DNA of 64,000 bases from Buxus sempervirens (lineage: Eukaryota > Streptophyta > Magnoliopsida > Buxales > Buxaceae): contig OX387188.1 in assembly GCA_947561395.2 (NCBI GenBank), forward strand, positions 12,550,061 to 12,614,060. Reading direction: 5' to 3'. The translations under genes and the position numbers were made by a program. The notes under the pieces are model-generated. The model was not told the DNA's origin and made no database searches. It saw only the letters and a list, made by a program, of their open reading frames with translations. Within the stretch, counting starts at the first letter, position 1. The number at the start of each line of letters is the position of its first letter. Shown here one piece after another: positions 22,641 to 35,265 of this stretch.

Positions 22641-22967
22641 CTTGAAAAGATGCAGACGGGTGTGATCGGAGCTCAAAGTCTTGGGTGTTTTTAACACTTG
22701 CGGGGTTTTGCGATCTCAATGGGAGAGATGCAATCAAAGGAAATTAGGTGGTCACAGCGACCAAGAACATTGCAATTATCTGAAGAGAGGTGGTTTGTCG
22801 GAGACCGAATTGCCCTATTGGAGGGGATTAATTCTTTTATTTCAAATTCTTGTCTTGTTAAGTTTGAACAATACATAGCAAAGTGAAAATAAATTCATGC
22901 TTCAGAAAAGGGCCGCCGTGGCACACAGTACATCATCATGCTCATCAAAATACAACAAAGCCAAAGT

Positions 22968-24407
22968 CTAGCTAGGTTGGTCGTCATCATAGTGGGAGGA
23001 TACGTCTTGCCTCCTCAAGGCTCGCAGAAGCTTGTTCGACAGACGTCGGTCCTCCTCAGCGTGCTTGCGCACTAATTCCATTTCATGTTGCAAGGCCGTA
23101 TTGGCCCGCCTACTCTCCCGTTCCGAATCCACATAAGCTGAATGGATACGGGAATGGGTCTCCTGAAATTCGGCCACCCTGTCCCTATATGTGTTAGGGG
23201 GCGGAACTGGAATGTTGCTTGAAGCAACAGGTTGAAGAGGTGGGTGACCGTCGTGGCCGAACTCCCGAGCTATCCAATTCTCGTAGTCTCGAAAGTGCGA
23301 TTCGATGAATACGTCTTCTCGATATACGCACACCGTCCTCCACTCCCTTTGTAGTTGTGTCCTTAGTCCCTTAGTGAGTGGACCAATCAAACTGCTCATG
23401 TCGTCCTTGACTGGGATTCCCTGCGGTTTCCCAAACTGTCTCAGAACCCGAATCGGATAGTACAGCACGGCATGGGTAAGGCCTATCAAGGCAAGTCCCT
23501 CTCTTTTCTTGAAAGCTATAATGGGGGTGTAGGGGATGTTGTATGTGCCCCGCCATCGAATGTCTGTTTCTCCCTTCAGGTGGAGAAAGTGGTTAAAACA
23601 ATCCTCACAAGCGGGTAGGTCTGGTTTGATCTCTCTTTGAGCCAACCAATGGATGTTGTCGCCGGCCACCTTGTAATATGCACTGACAGGTGATGACACC
23701 ATCAGGTGGTCTTGCAGCCAAATGTAGAGAAGGGGAGTGCACCCTTGAAACCTCCGGGTTCCATTTTTTGGACAAAGTCAGGGAGTGGAACAGTTGAGCT
23801 AGGATTAGTGGCATGATTCGGTACCCTGCCCTGAGTTGATCCACAATTTCCATGAGGGCCAAATTAATGGTGTCTCCCCCAGTTGGAAAGAAGATTTGCG
23901 ACAGAACCACGAGGGTGAAGGTGTCAAGCCAAGCCCGGGGTCTTTCCTGCTTTTTGTTTCTTATTTTCTCAGCTAGGAATGTTTTGGAGACCCGAGTAAA
24001 TGATTTGTCACCTCCTAAGGTCTGGAATTCTCTCCTTGAGAGGCCAAAGAAAACACAAGCTTCATTCTTGTAGCTTTCTTTGAGACTTGGCCTAGCGGGT
24101 TCTCCTAAGTCGCGAAATCAGAGGAACAGGTCAAGTTCCTCAATTGTGGGAGTCAACTCGTTGATCCCGAATCGAAACACTGAAATCTGGGGATCCCAGA
24201 AAATCAGAGCAGGGCTGCTTGGATCATATCCCAGTTGATTGGCAGGTTTAACAGGGTCAAAGTTTGTCCCATATGGTATTTGTGCTCCCATTCAATCTGC
24301 TTACTCCCTTGGAGTTGCCTTGTCCAAGAACAGATCCAGGGGGTATCCCAAGTGCACTTCTCTATCCTAGGGAAACGGGTTCTCTCAGATGAGGATGAGG
24401 ATGCCAT
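22968..24407 (-). pseudogene. T1 ORF1 upstream of gag, similar to DUF7745-type proteins
   Basis: Ogre/Tat elements often carry an extra ORF of unknown role between PBS and gag; this is such an ORF in the sense direction. It starts at ATG 24405-24407 (MASSSSSERT) and ends in a charged, helical C-terminus at 22968. The largest open piece (22968-23702, 244 residues) includes DIRWRGTYNIPY and IRVLRQFGKPQGIP, which from memory resemble plant proteins annotated DUF7745. Residues about 175-235 of that piece are Glu/Arg-rich and coiled-coil-like. At least two frameshifts break it (near 24195 and 23700). The function is not known to me. Confidence 0.65.
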
Positions 24408-25911
24408 GCCAACTATCCGATCAAAATTCCAAATCAGTTTAAGGTTCCACACCAAACTCTCAATCAGTCTTAAGACATGCATAATCTTAAGCAAAAGACT
24501 AACCACTAGCAGTTCTATTATGCTTCACCAAAATAAGCAAAAACAATGCAAAATTTAACTCAGGCACACATGGTGTGTGGTCCTAAGGGTTGGCGCCAAT
24601 GAAGGCACGACTCCTAGACATACTTATGTAGAGGAGCACATTCAAGTCCCGATCAGTCTTTTTGTCTTTCATCTGTTCTTTCATCTGCTTTCGGTGTCGG
24701 ACCACAGTAAAAATTACAACTTGCCATCGAGGGCGAATTTTTACAAGATATTTACAAAAATTGCAAAGAATTCATCCTTAAAGCTGTTGGGAGCCAAAAG
24801 GGAGGATACAAATTGCTTCTAAAGCGGGTAGGCTAAAAATCCTTAGATCTAGGGTTTAGTGCCCTGGCATGCTTTCATCTGTTTTTCTGATCTGGCCAAC
24901 TTTCGTCTGCTCTAAAAGACCAATCTGGACTTAAAGTGCTCCCAGCAGACTCTAATGGGTCGAGACCCATAGCATACAGGACTCCATGCATGGATCTGGG
25001 GTGGTTCCCCTGATCAAAATTAGGTGAGCTTCCTAAATTAGGGCTGAGGTCGCTCATAATCTAGGGTTTACTCAATTTGATGAAAAAAGCGGGGGTTGCT
25101 GCCCCTAATGGACTCTGGATTTTATTCCGATTTTACTCCCCTTATATTCATCATTCACAACATTCTCACCCTTGCATGCTCAACGCATAGTTTACTCAGA
25201 AACGTTAGGTGGGGAAGGATACCCAGCCCGAGACATAAGCCTACAAGGGTCTGGACCAGTACTGGATCCTCGCGTGCCACGGCAAGAAACCAGTGGTGCT
25301 AATGGACTCCAGAAAACTGGGGGGATGGGTTTACCCTGCTTTCCCTGGCGAGCCATGGGAGCATAGGTGCTAATACCATCCTAAAGATCAGTTCATAGGA
25401 ATAATAAGGGTAGGCTGCTAGAGAGGTCTAGGTTTTGGTAAAGAAGTTGCAATATCCGATTCACTCATTCATTCGGGGTCGGATCATCCACGAAGCCTCC
25501 CTCGTGCGTGTCCCCCCACGCAATTTATCACACAAGAACGGGAAATAAAAAATCCATCCACGGTGTGGTGGTGTGCCCGTGTGTGCAGTTGGCTGCGTGC
25601 TGTGTTTACACGGGTGAGTTTTGTCTGGATTTTGTTGATAAAGGCATTGTTACCGTCTCATATAGTAAGGTGCAGAATTGGCGCGCAATACGAGGCTCTG
25701 GGAGAGTCCCCACGTAAGTGGGGGGTCACAAGGGACCGCTTAAATCCAACTTGCCTTAGGCAATTATCGCGTCCCTTTGACAGGACTCCCCAGAACGTGT
25801 ATTTACGCGTATTCTGTATCTTACTAAACGAGGTAGTAAGAACCCTAAATATCAACTATATCCCCTTTACGCTAACTCATCTAACCAGGGTCCTACTGGC
25901 CTGAGACGTCC
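24408..25911 (-). other. T1 5' leader between PBS and ORF1
   Basis: About 1.5 kb without recognisable coding. I see no tandem repeats here. It contains several short frames that have no domain similarity. Confidence 0.6.
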
Positions 25912-25929
25912 TCCCCAGCAGAGTCGCCA
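25912..25929 (-). other. T1 primer-binding site
   Basis: TGGCGACTCTGCTGGGGA on the minus strand, three bases (GCC) after the 5' LTR. It is complementary to the 3' end of a plant tRNA-Arg-type acceptor arm (ending GAGTCGCCA), the primer reported for Ogre-type elements. Confidence 0.85.
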
Positions 25930-25932
25930 GGC

Positions 25933-28900
25933 TGTGCGCGCGTCGGAAACGCGGCACGGGGAAGTTCGGAGTCGCCACCGCCTGATGGGGTGCAGGCGGA
26001 CACTTGGGTGCCTAATCTTGTCTATTGGGCTGGTTTGCGGCTTGAGATTCTAAGTAAGGTCTCGGTTGCGGTCTGGGGAAGTCCGTAGACACCTCAGTCT
26101 GCCCCGTCGGATGACGGGTCCCGTGCGTTCCCTAGTTTGAGTCAACTTACTTTGGTTTCTCACCCGATTCCTAATCCGATAGGCAATTTGGTTAAGTCTT
26201 GGCGGGACCACCTGAATGGTGTGGGTCCCTTTTATTGATTTTATCTTGCTTATTTAAATGTACTGAGTCTGATGGGGCGGGCCCTATTAGAAGGCCCACG
26301 GTGTCCTTGGTGGGCTTGGTTAAGCCCATAGGCCTCTGGTGGGCCTCTGTCTAAGCTTAGGAGGCCCTTTGGGCTTTGGTGTAATGAATTGATTTTACTT
26401 AATTTATTCAAGTTGGAGACTTAGTGATTTCCATGCAAGGGGTTGGTCTGCATTGGTTGGCGGGCCCCAGGGTGGGCCCCCATGATGGTTGCCAAGAGTG
26501 TTTTGGGATTTATTTTATTTAGCTTTGACAAAATGGGCTGGTCACTGGGCTTGGGGCCCGTGATCCAGATTTGGGCTTGAAAGCCCGATTCCTTGAAGTT
26601 TGGGGTTTTGAACCCTCACTTGGTGGGTTGACGGGCTTTGGCAGGCCCGATAGGCCCTTGCCCTTGGTCTCAGCCAAACCATGCAATTTCAATCATCATT
26701 CCATACATCAAGGTTCGGGTGGGCCGCATTGGGTTTGGCCCGCCCGATTCGATTAGTTAATCTTACTTAACTTGCTTACTTGCAGGCTTTAGTGTTCGTC
26801 GGGCTTGGTGGGTCCCGTTGGAAGGCCCACAGATGTACCAAATTGGACCGGTGGTCCAGGTCCCAAGTTGGGTTTCCGAGTCATCCGGAAACCCTACTGG
26901 ATCACTTGGTTTGGTTAGATTTATCACAAAATTCGACCAAGATCAGAAAACACAACAAAAGGGCATTTCTGCTATGTATCCGGCCTTAGTTGCCGGATAC
27001 ACACAGGCCATAGGTGATCCGGCCTAAGTTGCCGGATCACCTTAAAATGGCCTTTTTTCGGGGTTTGGCCATTGGGGTGGCTTCCATGGGTTCCTAGGAG
27101 GCTCTTTAAGGTTTGGTGGGCCCCTGGGAGGGCCCACACTGGTTTAGGTTTGAGGGAGAAGCCTCACTTGGCCTCCTTTGGGACTTTTCCAGCAAAGGCA
27201 AAGGCATTGGAAGGCACGGGGCTTGCTGCCCATCATTTCTTCTCAACAAGATGTAGTAGGAGCATGGGGGTCTAAGCACCCCCATGTTTGCCCTTCCACG
27301 TCACCAATCAATGCATAATTCAAGATTAATGACAAATTACTTCAAAACATTCAAGATCATCACAAAGCAATGCATGTTATGAAGTATGAAATACCAATCA
27401 ATAAAAAAGAGCTAAATCACAAAAAAAAAACAGTAGTTCACAGGGGGGAAGGGAGTATGCACATGTAGGTTAATGGGCTAGGCTTTGGGGAGAGCCTAGG
27501 CCTTTGGTTAGGCTTGATGGAGATTCAGGAACAGCAACAAGCAATAGGGATTTGTTGCTGTCCCCACAGCAGCATGCATGGGTCTTGGGAGGGCTCGAAC
27601 AGCAGACCTAAAGGGGGCAAAGGGGATAGGGATTATGCCTTCATATGCATCTCCAAGTATAACACATGGTGGAGGGGTTAGGGGATCAGGGTATTCACAT
27701 GAACACAGCAAGTTGCATGGAAAGGAGAACATAATTTCATATCTGGGAACAAAAAATCAGCATAAGTGGATGAAGAAAACATGGCTGTGGGTTAACGGGC
27801 TAGGCTTGGTAAGTAAAACAAAATAAAAGGGAGCTAGGAATCATGCTCATGGGGGGGTGCATGGGGTTAGAAAACTTGCTAGGAACAGCAGTAGCATCAG
27901 GGCTTGCTGCTGTTCCCAGCAGGAGCTCATATGGGCTTGCATGAAGGGGGTTATGGAGGCGTAGGAAACACATGCTTGGCATCTCTTAGCAACAGCAAAA
28001 CAAGAGAAGAAAAGCACCAAAAAAACACTAATTGCATGTAAGGATATGGGGTCTAACTTACATCTAACTTATCCACAAATGGGCAACCAAACACACACCC
28101 AAAAGCAAAAAGACATGTGAAGGGCATGCATGTGGCAACCATAGCAAAAAAGAAACAACAAACAAGAGGAGGGTGTGGCCATCAAAGAAAAAAAAAACAG
28201 AAAAATTTAGAAGAGAGAAAAAAACAAATCAAGAAGGGAAAGGGGGCTTATATTGGGATACATTAGATGGTACACCGAGAAGGAACATGCTCCTTCTAAA
28301 CGATGCTTGAGATGACCCATGGACGGCTACCACTAAAGGACACTAAAAAATATGTCAAGAGGACTCCCATGCTCCCTAAAAAAAAGGCCTACGTAGACTT
28401 CTTGCTGGTGGAAGCTTTTATGCCATGAGGAAGATGATGAATGCATGGTTAAACCACCATGAAAGTGAGCTCATGCAAGGAAAGAAGGAGGCAGCCAAAA
28501 AAGCAATAAAAAATTTACTTTTAATATATGTTAAACTAAATGTGCCCAGGAGACTCACCTGGTGGTTCTTAAGCTTGGGAGTAGGGTGGAGACACCTTCT
28601 TGAAGTTGGACCACAGCTGTAGAGTCCCTCCTCTTGCACCAGCAGCACTTGCTCTCCTTCTTGTTGGAGTGTGAGTGAAGAACAAGAAGGAATAAGAAGG
28701 GTGGAAGTACGTGAGTTGGTGTGGGGAGGTGATGGAGGGCAAAGGGGGTTGTGAGAGACAGGATTAGGGTGGGAAGAAGTGGGGGAAGAAAGCTGAAAAC
28801 CAACAAAAGAAGCCAACCCCCGGCCAGAGGTGGCTGCTGTGCTTTTATAGACAAACTTAATGTATCCAGCATTAAATGTCGGATACACTACATGTCCTTT

Positions 28901-29679
28901 GTATCCGGCATTTAATGTCGGATACACTGAACCTCCTTTGTATCCGACATAAAATGTCGGATACAAACAAAATTATTTCAAAAATTTAATGCCGCCGCGA
29001 ATTTGTCGGGGAATCGGCACGAATCTCGCCGAGCAAATCTTTGTATCCGACATTTGATGTCGGTTATACACAAACCCATGTGTATCCGATATATTTGACC
29101 GGATACAAATCAAAAAATTATGGATTTACCCCTCGACTTAACGGATTTGACACTTTTGGTTATCTACGGATTGCCCCCTGTGAAATTTTGCTTTAAACCC
29201 TGGGATATTTTGCATGTTTGGATATTTACGGATTGCCCCTCGAGATATTTTCTTGTGCCACTCGCCACGTGTGCAGCTTTTTGTCACGTGTGTAGTTTCT
29301 GGTTTTTCTGCTCGAAAACTTCATTGGCTCATATCTCCTTCATCCGGACTCCGATTTGAGCAAACTCAGTTGCGTTGGACTCGTATCGGAGCCCTCTATC
29401 CAATGATATAGAGCTAAGCACCTGGTTCGGGGTTCAAAAAAAGTCAACTTTCGACTCACCCTCAAGTTTGACCGGCCCACAGAACCTTTATCCAGACTCC
29501 GCTTCCAGCAAACTCAGTTGCGTTGGACTCGTATCGGAGCCCTCTATCCATTGAGATAAAGCAAGGTAACCAATTATCACTTGATCGAAAATGTCAAATT
29601 TTGACCCCTCAGGGTTTGACTTTTTAGCTGGGTTTTGCATTTCCGGCTCTTTTGGGAGCGCAAAAATGAGGTGCTTACA
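25933..29679 (-). repeat. T1 5' LTR
   Basis: This 3747-base LTR has the same start and end as the 3' LTR. It holds two copies of the U3 repeat (about 29330-29560) against one in the 3' LTR. In element order: U3 repeats, paired G-boxes (29266-29271, 29285-29290), palindromes (28860-28980), TATA box (28840-28851), splice-donor-like site (28553-28561), downstream palindromes (26975-27045) and U5 hairpin (25968-25999). The frame at 28418-28966 is not a gene. Confidence 0.93.
28840..28851 (-). promoter_or_regulatory. TATA box of T1 5' LTR (element promoter)
   Basis: TCTATAAAAGCA on the minus strand. Transcription from here would give a leader of about 2.9 kb before the PBS, unless spliced. Confidence 0.7.
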
Positions 29680-29755
29680 TCAGGGTTTGACTTTTTAGTT
29701 AAAATTTTTATTTTCTGCACTTTTGGAGGTGCAAAAATTAGGTGCTAACATCTAC

Positions 29756-30035
29756 CATTAATAATCATATAGACGCACCAAGGGAGGTTGTTTAGCACTT
29801 CAACCCTGCACATGTGGTCCCACAAAATCTAGAAACCTTTAGTTTTATTTATCACTGGACTCCACCAGTAATTGGGAAATCCAAATTTTCTAATCCTTCT
29901 CTCAACCATGCGGTCTTTCATAAGTGTTTCAGACAACATCAATATATTCAGCTTGTTGGTGTGGATAATATTGCACAAGTGCAATGTTGTCAGGGTACGG
30001 TTGAGACCTCGAAAATTCCACCCAATTATTTTCAT
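29756..30035 (-). pseudogene. LINE ORF2 start (endonuclease N-terminus)
   Basis: MKIIGWNFRGLN at 30035 is the typical opening of the L1-type endonuclease (W-N-x-R-G-L), followed by LNILMLSETLM with the catalytic-site Glu block (SET). The frame stops at 29829; a further LINE-like stretch reaches the LTR A insertion at 29755 and then resumes at 1950. The endonuclease nicks the target DNA for L1-type insertion. ORF1 lies just upstream on the same strand. Confidence 0.75.
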
Positions 30036-30196
30036 GGTTTCCTCTCCTGCTAGGAAGGCCCAGCAAAGAATTAGATGTAGAGTAGGGAGGGAAGGACTTG
30101 GGTCAATGCTACTTAGATCACAAATCTACAGAGATGATGAATTTCCTTTCTTGATAGGTTTTTGGTACCCCTCACTCCCCTTGCCTTAGGTTTGAG

Positions 30197-31600
30197 TCAA
30201 ACTTCCAACCTCCCCTGGTGGTCTTCTCCCTTGGTTGATTTGCTTTTCTTTTGGGTTGGATTTGCAAGGTTGGGCCAGATGAAATAAGGGTTTGGGTTGA
30301 TTTGGCACAAGTTCAAATGGGGTGACGCTTTGAAAGAAAATATTGGGTCTTGCTTTGGGTCATGGGCTTTGAATTGGAAGAAAGGTGAGACCAAAAGATT
30401 CTGCCCATTGCTGATAGGCCCATCTCCATCCATCAAAAAAGTGTCGTTAGACCCAGAATCTCCCTCCAGTTCCATCATCAGAATATCAAACCCTCTGGCA
30501 GTAGTCTTATTAGTACTACCACCTGTTCACTCACTGTCAGACACCAGCTAGAAGCGAGACCCATTGGGGTCCCGAGTCATCAGTGATTCAATTTTGATTT
30601 GACTCGTTTCAACCTCTCGAGTTGGAACTCACTTTCTTCCCTAGCACTTTAAGCAACGAATTTCTATACCGGGTCATCGGAACCGCCATCGGTTTGGTAT
30701 ATTTCCTGCAATCGAAAGACAAACTATCACCATCCTTACCCACAAATGGGTTCTTGAACGACAACAACGAGTACCCAATACAACCACATGACACACAAAA
30801 TAATGGCAGATTTTCATATTTAAAATCAATCCATATGTTTGAGTTAGAATTTACACCAATATAGATCCCCAAAGGTATTTCTTTGTCCAACGCAGTTTAA
30901 TCTTTGTCGTGACAAACACAATCTGTTGTGTGCCATTGCTCAATTCTATCTCTAGGGGAACCCCAAAAATCTTAAGATAGTCTGATATTATCTTCCTATC
31001 CTGGTACTTCTGGGGAATACCATGAATCTGCATCCGCAAAATGATGGAATTGAACCTATGATATTTTGCCTCTTCTTGTGAATCTACAGACTCCATAAGG
31101 GCTATAGACGAATTGATTATCCAAGGTTGGGCATTCAACACTTTAACTTTGTCTTCATTCTTGGAGAATGCCGTGAGAAATCTACGGGGAGAGATTTTGA
31201 TAGTTTTAGTAATTTCTATATTCCTCCACAGCCTCTCTGTTATGTTCCTAAATGCATTGAGCTACACATCTTCATGACACCTCGTAGGCAACCAAGTTTT
31301 TCCATTTGTTGTGCATGCGCTCAATGTCCTCCTCAGGGGGTTTAATAACTTGGTTTGATCTTGGGAGGATGAACAAAATTTTGAGGTTCTTGATAAGATC
31401 TTCCATGTATAGGGAAACCAAGGACTAGACAACAACAAGAAAGGCCCAAGGACTCCCAGGGAAACCACAACAACGAAGACAACCACCAAGGAGGAAAACC
31501 ACTCAACCAGGTAGGCGAGGGGATTTAACTTATTAATGTGTTTGCATGAGGTGAGGAATGCTGCAAGGGATGAAGAAGGCAAAAACTAGGGCACCTAGAT
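30197..31600 (-). pseudogene. LINE ORF1 remnants (DUF4283 and zinc-knuckle type)
   Basis: Three frames form one degraded ORF1. 30851-31141 (LNAQPWIINSSIALM...HGIPQKY) looks like the DUF4283 region of plant LINE ORF1. 30609-30890 (FKYENLPLFCVSCGCIGYSL) is the CCHC-knuckle region with the His and last Cys lost. 30197-30478 is the variable C-terminal part (ISNGQNLLVSPFFQFKAHDPK). The N-terminal part (31262-31582) is hydrophobic in its open frame and probably shifted. ORF1 proteins bind LINE RNA. ORF2 begins at 30035. Confidence 0.6.
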
Positions 31601-31831
31601 AGCTTGAACATGGTTTACCGGACGCCAGTCCAGATCAGGATCACCCTATCTTGGTCCAATATTCCGGTCCAGGATATGGTTTGTAACGGGGCTCTCTAGA
31701 CCGAACGGTCCATGGTTGGGATCGTCCAATCTCAAGTCAAAACTGGGCGAGAGAGATTTTTGTTTGTTTCTTTTCGTTCTTGATTCTTGAAAAGTAAAAT
31801 GTTGTTATTGATTTGCTAACAATAATACTTA
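31601..31831 (-). other. Probable LINE 5' region
   Basis: No coding is visible. The stretch lies between LINE ORF1 and the broken left edge of T2. I could not find a target duplication, so whether the LINE inserted here or a deletion joined the two cannot be decided. Confidence 0.35.
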
Positions 31832-34370
31832 CCAGCACTAGTCGCCTTGGAATCCGTTGACGAGGGCACCATGGCCGTTGCTCCGTCAGAGTAGCTGTTC
31901 ATTCCTGAAGGGATCCCGATCCACCCTGCGGCCGTCATAGAAGTGCCACCACCTGCTCCCGTTGAGGAGTCCAAAGAAGAAGGTCCAATCATGTATGTCT
32001 GCATGATGGAAAGGCGAGATAGCTCAGGGATGCCAACCTGCAGGCCAAGGTCGCCTCCTCCACCTCCCTATATCCCGCACCCCGGAACTCGTGATGGTTT
32101 GAACCGCATGTTCCGTAGCATGCCCCAAGTGCTAGGGCCAGTACTGGAATAAGTGTACCATGCAGCCTACAGCAAATGGGCACCACCTGCTTACTCCTCT
32201 ACTGTGCCTGGGATACCTACTGGGATACCCATAGCCTTTGCACCACCCAGAGTTGACCCGGCCAACGGGGTCACCATCACATACATGCCACCTGAGGACG
32301 AGATACCAAGGGAAATTCCCCTCAGTGGATCATGGGTGAGGGTATCATCAGACAGAGCTCCCCGATCAGAGAGAAGCCAGAACAAGCCGGCAGCAGGCGC
32401 AGCACATGATCCTATCTGCATCTCTTCTGATGATAGCACCAACATGGTACTAACTGGAGAACTGAAGAAGGCGGCCGCCATCAACAAGGAAGACGGGGCA
32501 CCACTAAAGAACTGGAGCACCACGCCTTTTACTATCAGCAAAGCTGCTATCCCAAAGGGGGTTTTTGCTACCTCTGAAATTTCTGTTGTAGCTACTGCTG
32601 AAATTTTCAATGAATATCTGAATGCTTCCGACTACTTGCATCTGTTTGAAAATGAAAATAACAAAAATAAGCAACTTGAGCATCGCAATCCTAGTGTCAA
32701 TCCCGACGCACACCTGGAAGATCTAGGGCACGAGATAGGTAAAGATTGTCATAATTCAACAAAAAGAAATTGAAAAGCCAGTGCAGATGGCAATAATAAA
32801 TGAAATGTATGAGCTAGTACCCAATCCTGAAAACGAGCAAGAACTAGGCAAGTCAGATTGGGGCACTTGCCCATCGCAGCAAGAGGATTCAGACATTGTC
32901 CCCTGTAAGCCTTTTGAGCATGAGGACGACGATGAATCATGGGAGACCCCGCTTGAAATCCAACTTGCATTGGAAAGGCATGAAAAGGGTCCCCAGGCCA
33001 ACATTGAGGAAACAGAGCCAATTGACATAGATGAAATAGCACAACCAAGGATACTCCAAATTGGTAAAAAGCTGTCGCAATTATTGAGAAAACAGATGAT
33101 TGATTTTCTTAAATCTTATTCTGATGTGTTTGCATGGTCATATAAGGATATGCCCGGGTTAGACATGGACTTGGTTGTGCACAAGTTACCAACAAAGTTT
33201 GAGGCCATACGTGTGAAACAGAAGCTTAGGCGCACGAAGCCGAAATGGGCCCTAAAGATTAAAGAAGAGGTCATTAAGCAGTTGGATGCCGGATTCTTGC
33301 AAGTAACTCACTATCCAAAGTGGCTAGCCAACATTGTGCCAGTTCCCAAGAAAGATGGGAAAGTCAGGATGTGCGTCGACTATAGAGATCTGAATAGAGC
33401 AAGTCCAAAGGATGACTTCCCATTGCCGCACATTGATTTACTGGTGGACAATACAGCAACGCATTCGATGTTCTCTTTCATGGACGGCTTCTCTGGTTAG
33501 AACCAAATAAGTATGGCACCTGAGGATATGGAGAAGACATCCTTTATCATGCACTAGGGCACTTACTGCTACCACATGATGCCGTTCGGACTGAAAAATG
33601 CGGGTGCTACTTATCAGCGTGCGATAACCCTGTTGTTCCATGACATGATGCACAAGGAGATGGAAGTGTATGTGGATGACATGATAGTAAAGTCAAAGGA
33701 GGAAGAAGACCATTTGGTGAACCTTGGAAAGATGTTCAACAGACTCAGAGAGCACAAGCTCCGGCTCAACCCAAACAAGTGCGTGTTTGGGGTTACTTCA
33801 GGAAAGCTACTCGGCTTCATAGTGGGCAAGTGAGGCACTGAGGTTGACCCCGTCAAAGCAAAGGCAATCCTAGAGATGCCTCCTCCATCGACTGAAAAGG
33901 AAGTGAGAGGGTTCCTGGGCAGATTACAGTACATCAGTAGGTTTATAGCATAGATGACTCCGATGTGTGAACCTATATTCAAGCTGCTAAAGAAAGATAA
34001 TCCCGTTATTTGGAATGAAGATTGCCAAGTGGCATTTGATAAGATCAAGACCTATCTGATGAGCCCACCAATGTTGGTCCTGCCAGTCCCGGGGCGACCC
34101 TTGATTATGTACCTGACAGTCTCAGAGACGGCTGTAGGATGTGTGTTAGGGCAGTACGATGAGAAAGGAAGGAAAGAACAAGCAATCTACTACCTGAGCA
34201 AGAAATTCACCAACTTTGAAGTCAGATACACTGTGCTTGAGAAGACATGTTGTGCCTTGGTCTGGGCTGCTCAGAAACTCCGACATTATTTGCTCAGTCA
34301 CACAGTCTTGCTGATCTCAAATCTCGATCCCCTTAAGTACATTTTTGAGAAGCCGATCTCTACTGGTAGG
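31832..34370 (+). pseudogene. T2 pol, first part: linker, RT, RNase H
   Basis: The linker is open at 31943-32152 and 32153-32773 (stop TAA between them at about 32150), then a frameshift leads into 32781-33500, with the RT entry FLKSYSDVFAWSY and VRMCVDYRDLN. RT continues at 33576-33833 with YVDDMIVKSK. Four nonsense codons break RT: 33498-33500, about 33556, about 33831 and about 33952. RNase H is open from 33954 and is cut at 34370 in KPISTG by the inserted LTR. Reading resumes at 51106-51111. The protein would be part of the polyprotein that makes the cDNA; it cannot be made here. Confidence 0.88.
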
Positions 34371-34954
34371 TGCGCGCGCGCAGGAAACGCGACACGGGAA
34401 AATTCGGAGTCGCCACCGCCTGATGGGGTGCAGGCGGACACCTGGGTCCCTAATCTTGTCTATTAAGGCTTTGGTCTGGGCTTGAGATTCTAAGTAGGGT
34501 CTCGGTTATGGTCCGGGGAAGTCCGTAGACACCTCGGTCCACCCCGTCGGGTGACAGGTCCCTTAGGTTTATCCTGGTTTGAGTCAGCTTACTTTCGTCT
34601 CACCCGATTCCTAAACCGATATGCCGCTTGGTTAAGTCTAGTGGGACCACCTGAGTGGTGTGGGTCCCTTTAATTGCTTTTATCTTGATTAATTAGGTAA
34701 TCTGCGTCTGGTTGGGTGGGCCCCGTTGGAAGGTGATAAGTCATGAAAATATCACATTATAGCACATTAATTTCAAGACTTATCTGGTTTTATTTTATAT
34801 TTAATTCCCAATTTTACTTAGAAATTGTCAAAGTCTTTCATCTTTGCATTTTATTTTCATTGTCTAAATTTTGCCTAATTTGTTGATGTAGAGATACTCT
34901 TGGTGATTATAGAAATCACGGTTCAAACGGCGTAACAATCGGAGTCAAATTGTA

Positions 34955-35250
34955 GAAGATATGATCAACGTTTACTGGCCGTTCGCCTGTCGTTCGAACG
35001 TTGGTGTTCTACAAAGAAACCCGAGAGCAGCGTTCGCTGGCCGTTCACCTGTCGTTCGAACGTTGGTGTTCTACAGAGAAACCCGAGAGCAGCGTGTGCT
35101 GAACGTTCACCTGTCGTTCGAACGTTGGTGAAAAATAGAGAAATTGTAAGCAGCGTTCGCTGACCGTTCGATGAACGTTCGAACAAGAGAAGAGGAAACA
35201 ACTTTTTGACCTGAACGTTCGACCCGCGTTCGATGAACGTTCGAACGATC
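34955..35250. repeat. CGTTCGAACG palindrome cluster, Athila 5' LTR
   Basis: CGTTCGAACG at 34991-35000 and several exact or near copies recur, embedded in about three repeats of roughly 62 bases. The cluster ends about 15 bases before the TATA-like box. In the 3' LTR (46755-47045) several CpGs have become TpG or CpA. Confidence 0.85.
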
Positions 35251-35265
35251 AAGTATTAAATCCTG

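Larger units (their letters stand above)
7137..29679 (-). mobile_element. T1: complete Ty3/gypsy Tat/Ogre-type retrotransposon
   Basis: The 22.5-kb element is bounded by two long LTRs (7137-10720 and 25933-29679) that look nearly identical by eye, with TCAGG duplicated at 7132-7136 and 29680-29684. On the minus strand it has a PBS, a long leader with an extra ORF1, gag, protease, RT, RNase H, a second RNase H, integrase and a polypurine tract. Two RNase H domains, a long leader ORF and very long LTRs are marks of the Tat lineage (Ogre, Retand and relatives). All coding frames carry stops or frameshifts, so this copy cannot make its proteins. Confidence 0.93.
1951..29750 (-). mobile_element. 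Tat-type solo LTR A, split by two later insertions
   Basis: LTR A is made of 1951-2654, 5573-7136 and 29685-29750, about 2.3 kb of its own sequence. It starts with TGTGCACACC and ends with GGTGCTAACA. The direct repeat TCTAC is at 1946-1950 and 29751-29755, so it inserted in the LINE. Solo LTR B and element T1 then inserted in it, each with its own five-base duplication. It carries the U5 hairpin (2027-2047), a minus-strand TATA box (6567-6577) and palindromes with a core unlike that of the other Tat LTRs. No internal region remains. Confidence 0.85.

Noticed and set aside
25912..25929. Possible tRNA-Arg gene remnant
   Set aside because: Only the 18 bases of a PBS are present next to an LTR; no cloverleaf surrounds them.
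28418..28966. 182-residue frame (and its partner at 9737-10147)
   Set aside because: It translates LTR palindromes and transcribed leader; the partner LTR has frameshifts and no domain is recognisable.
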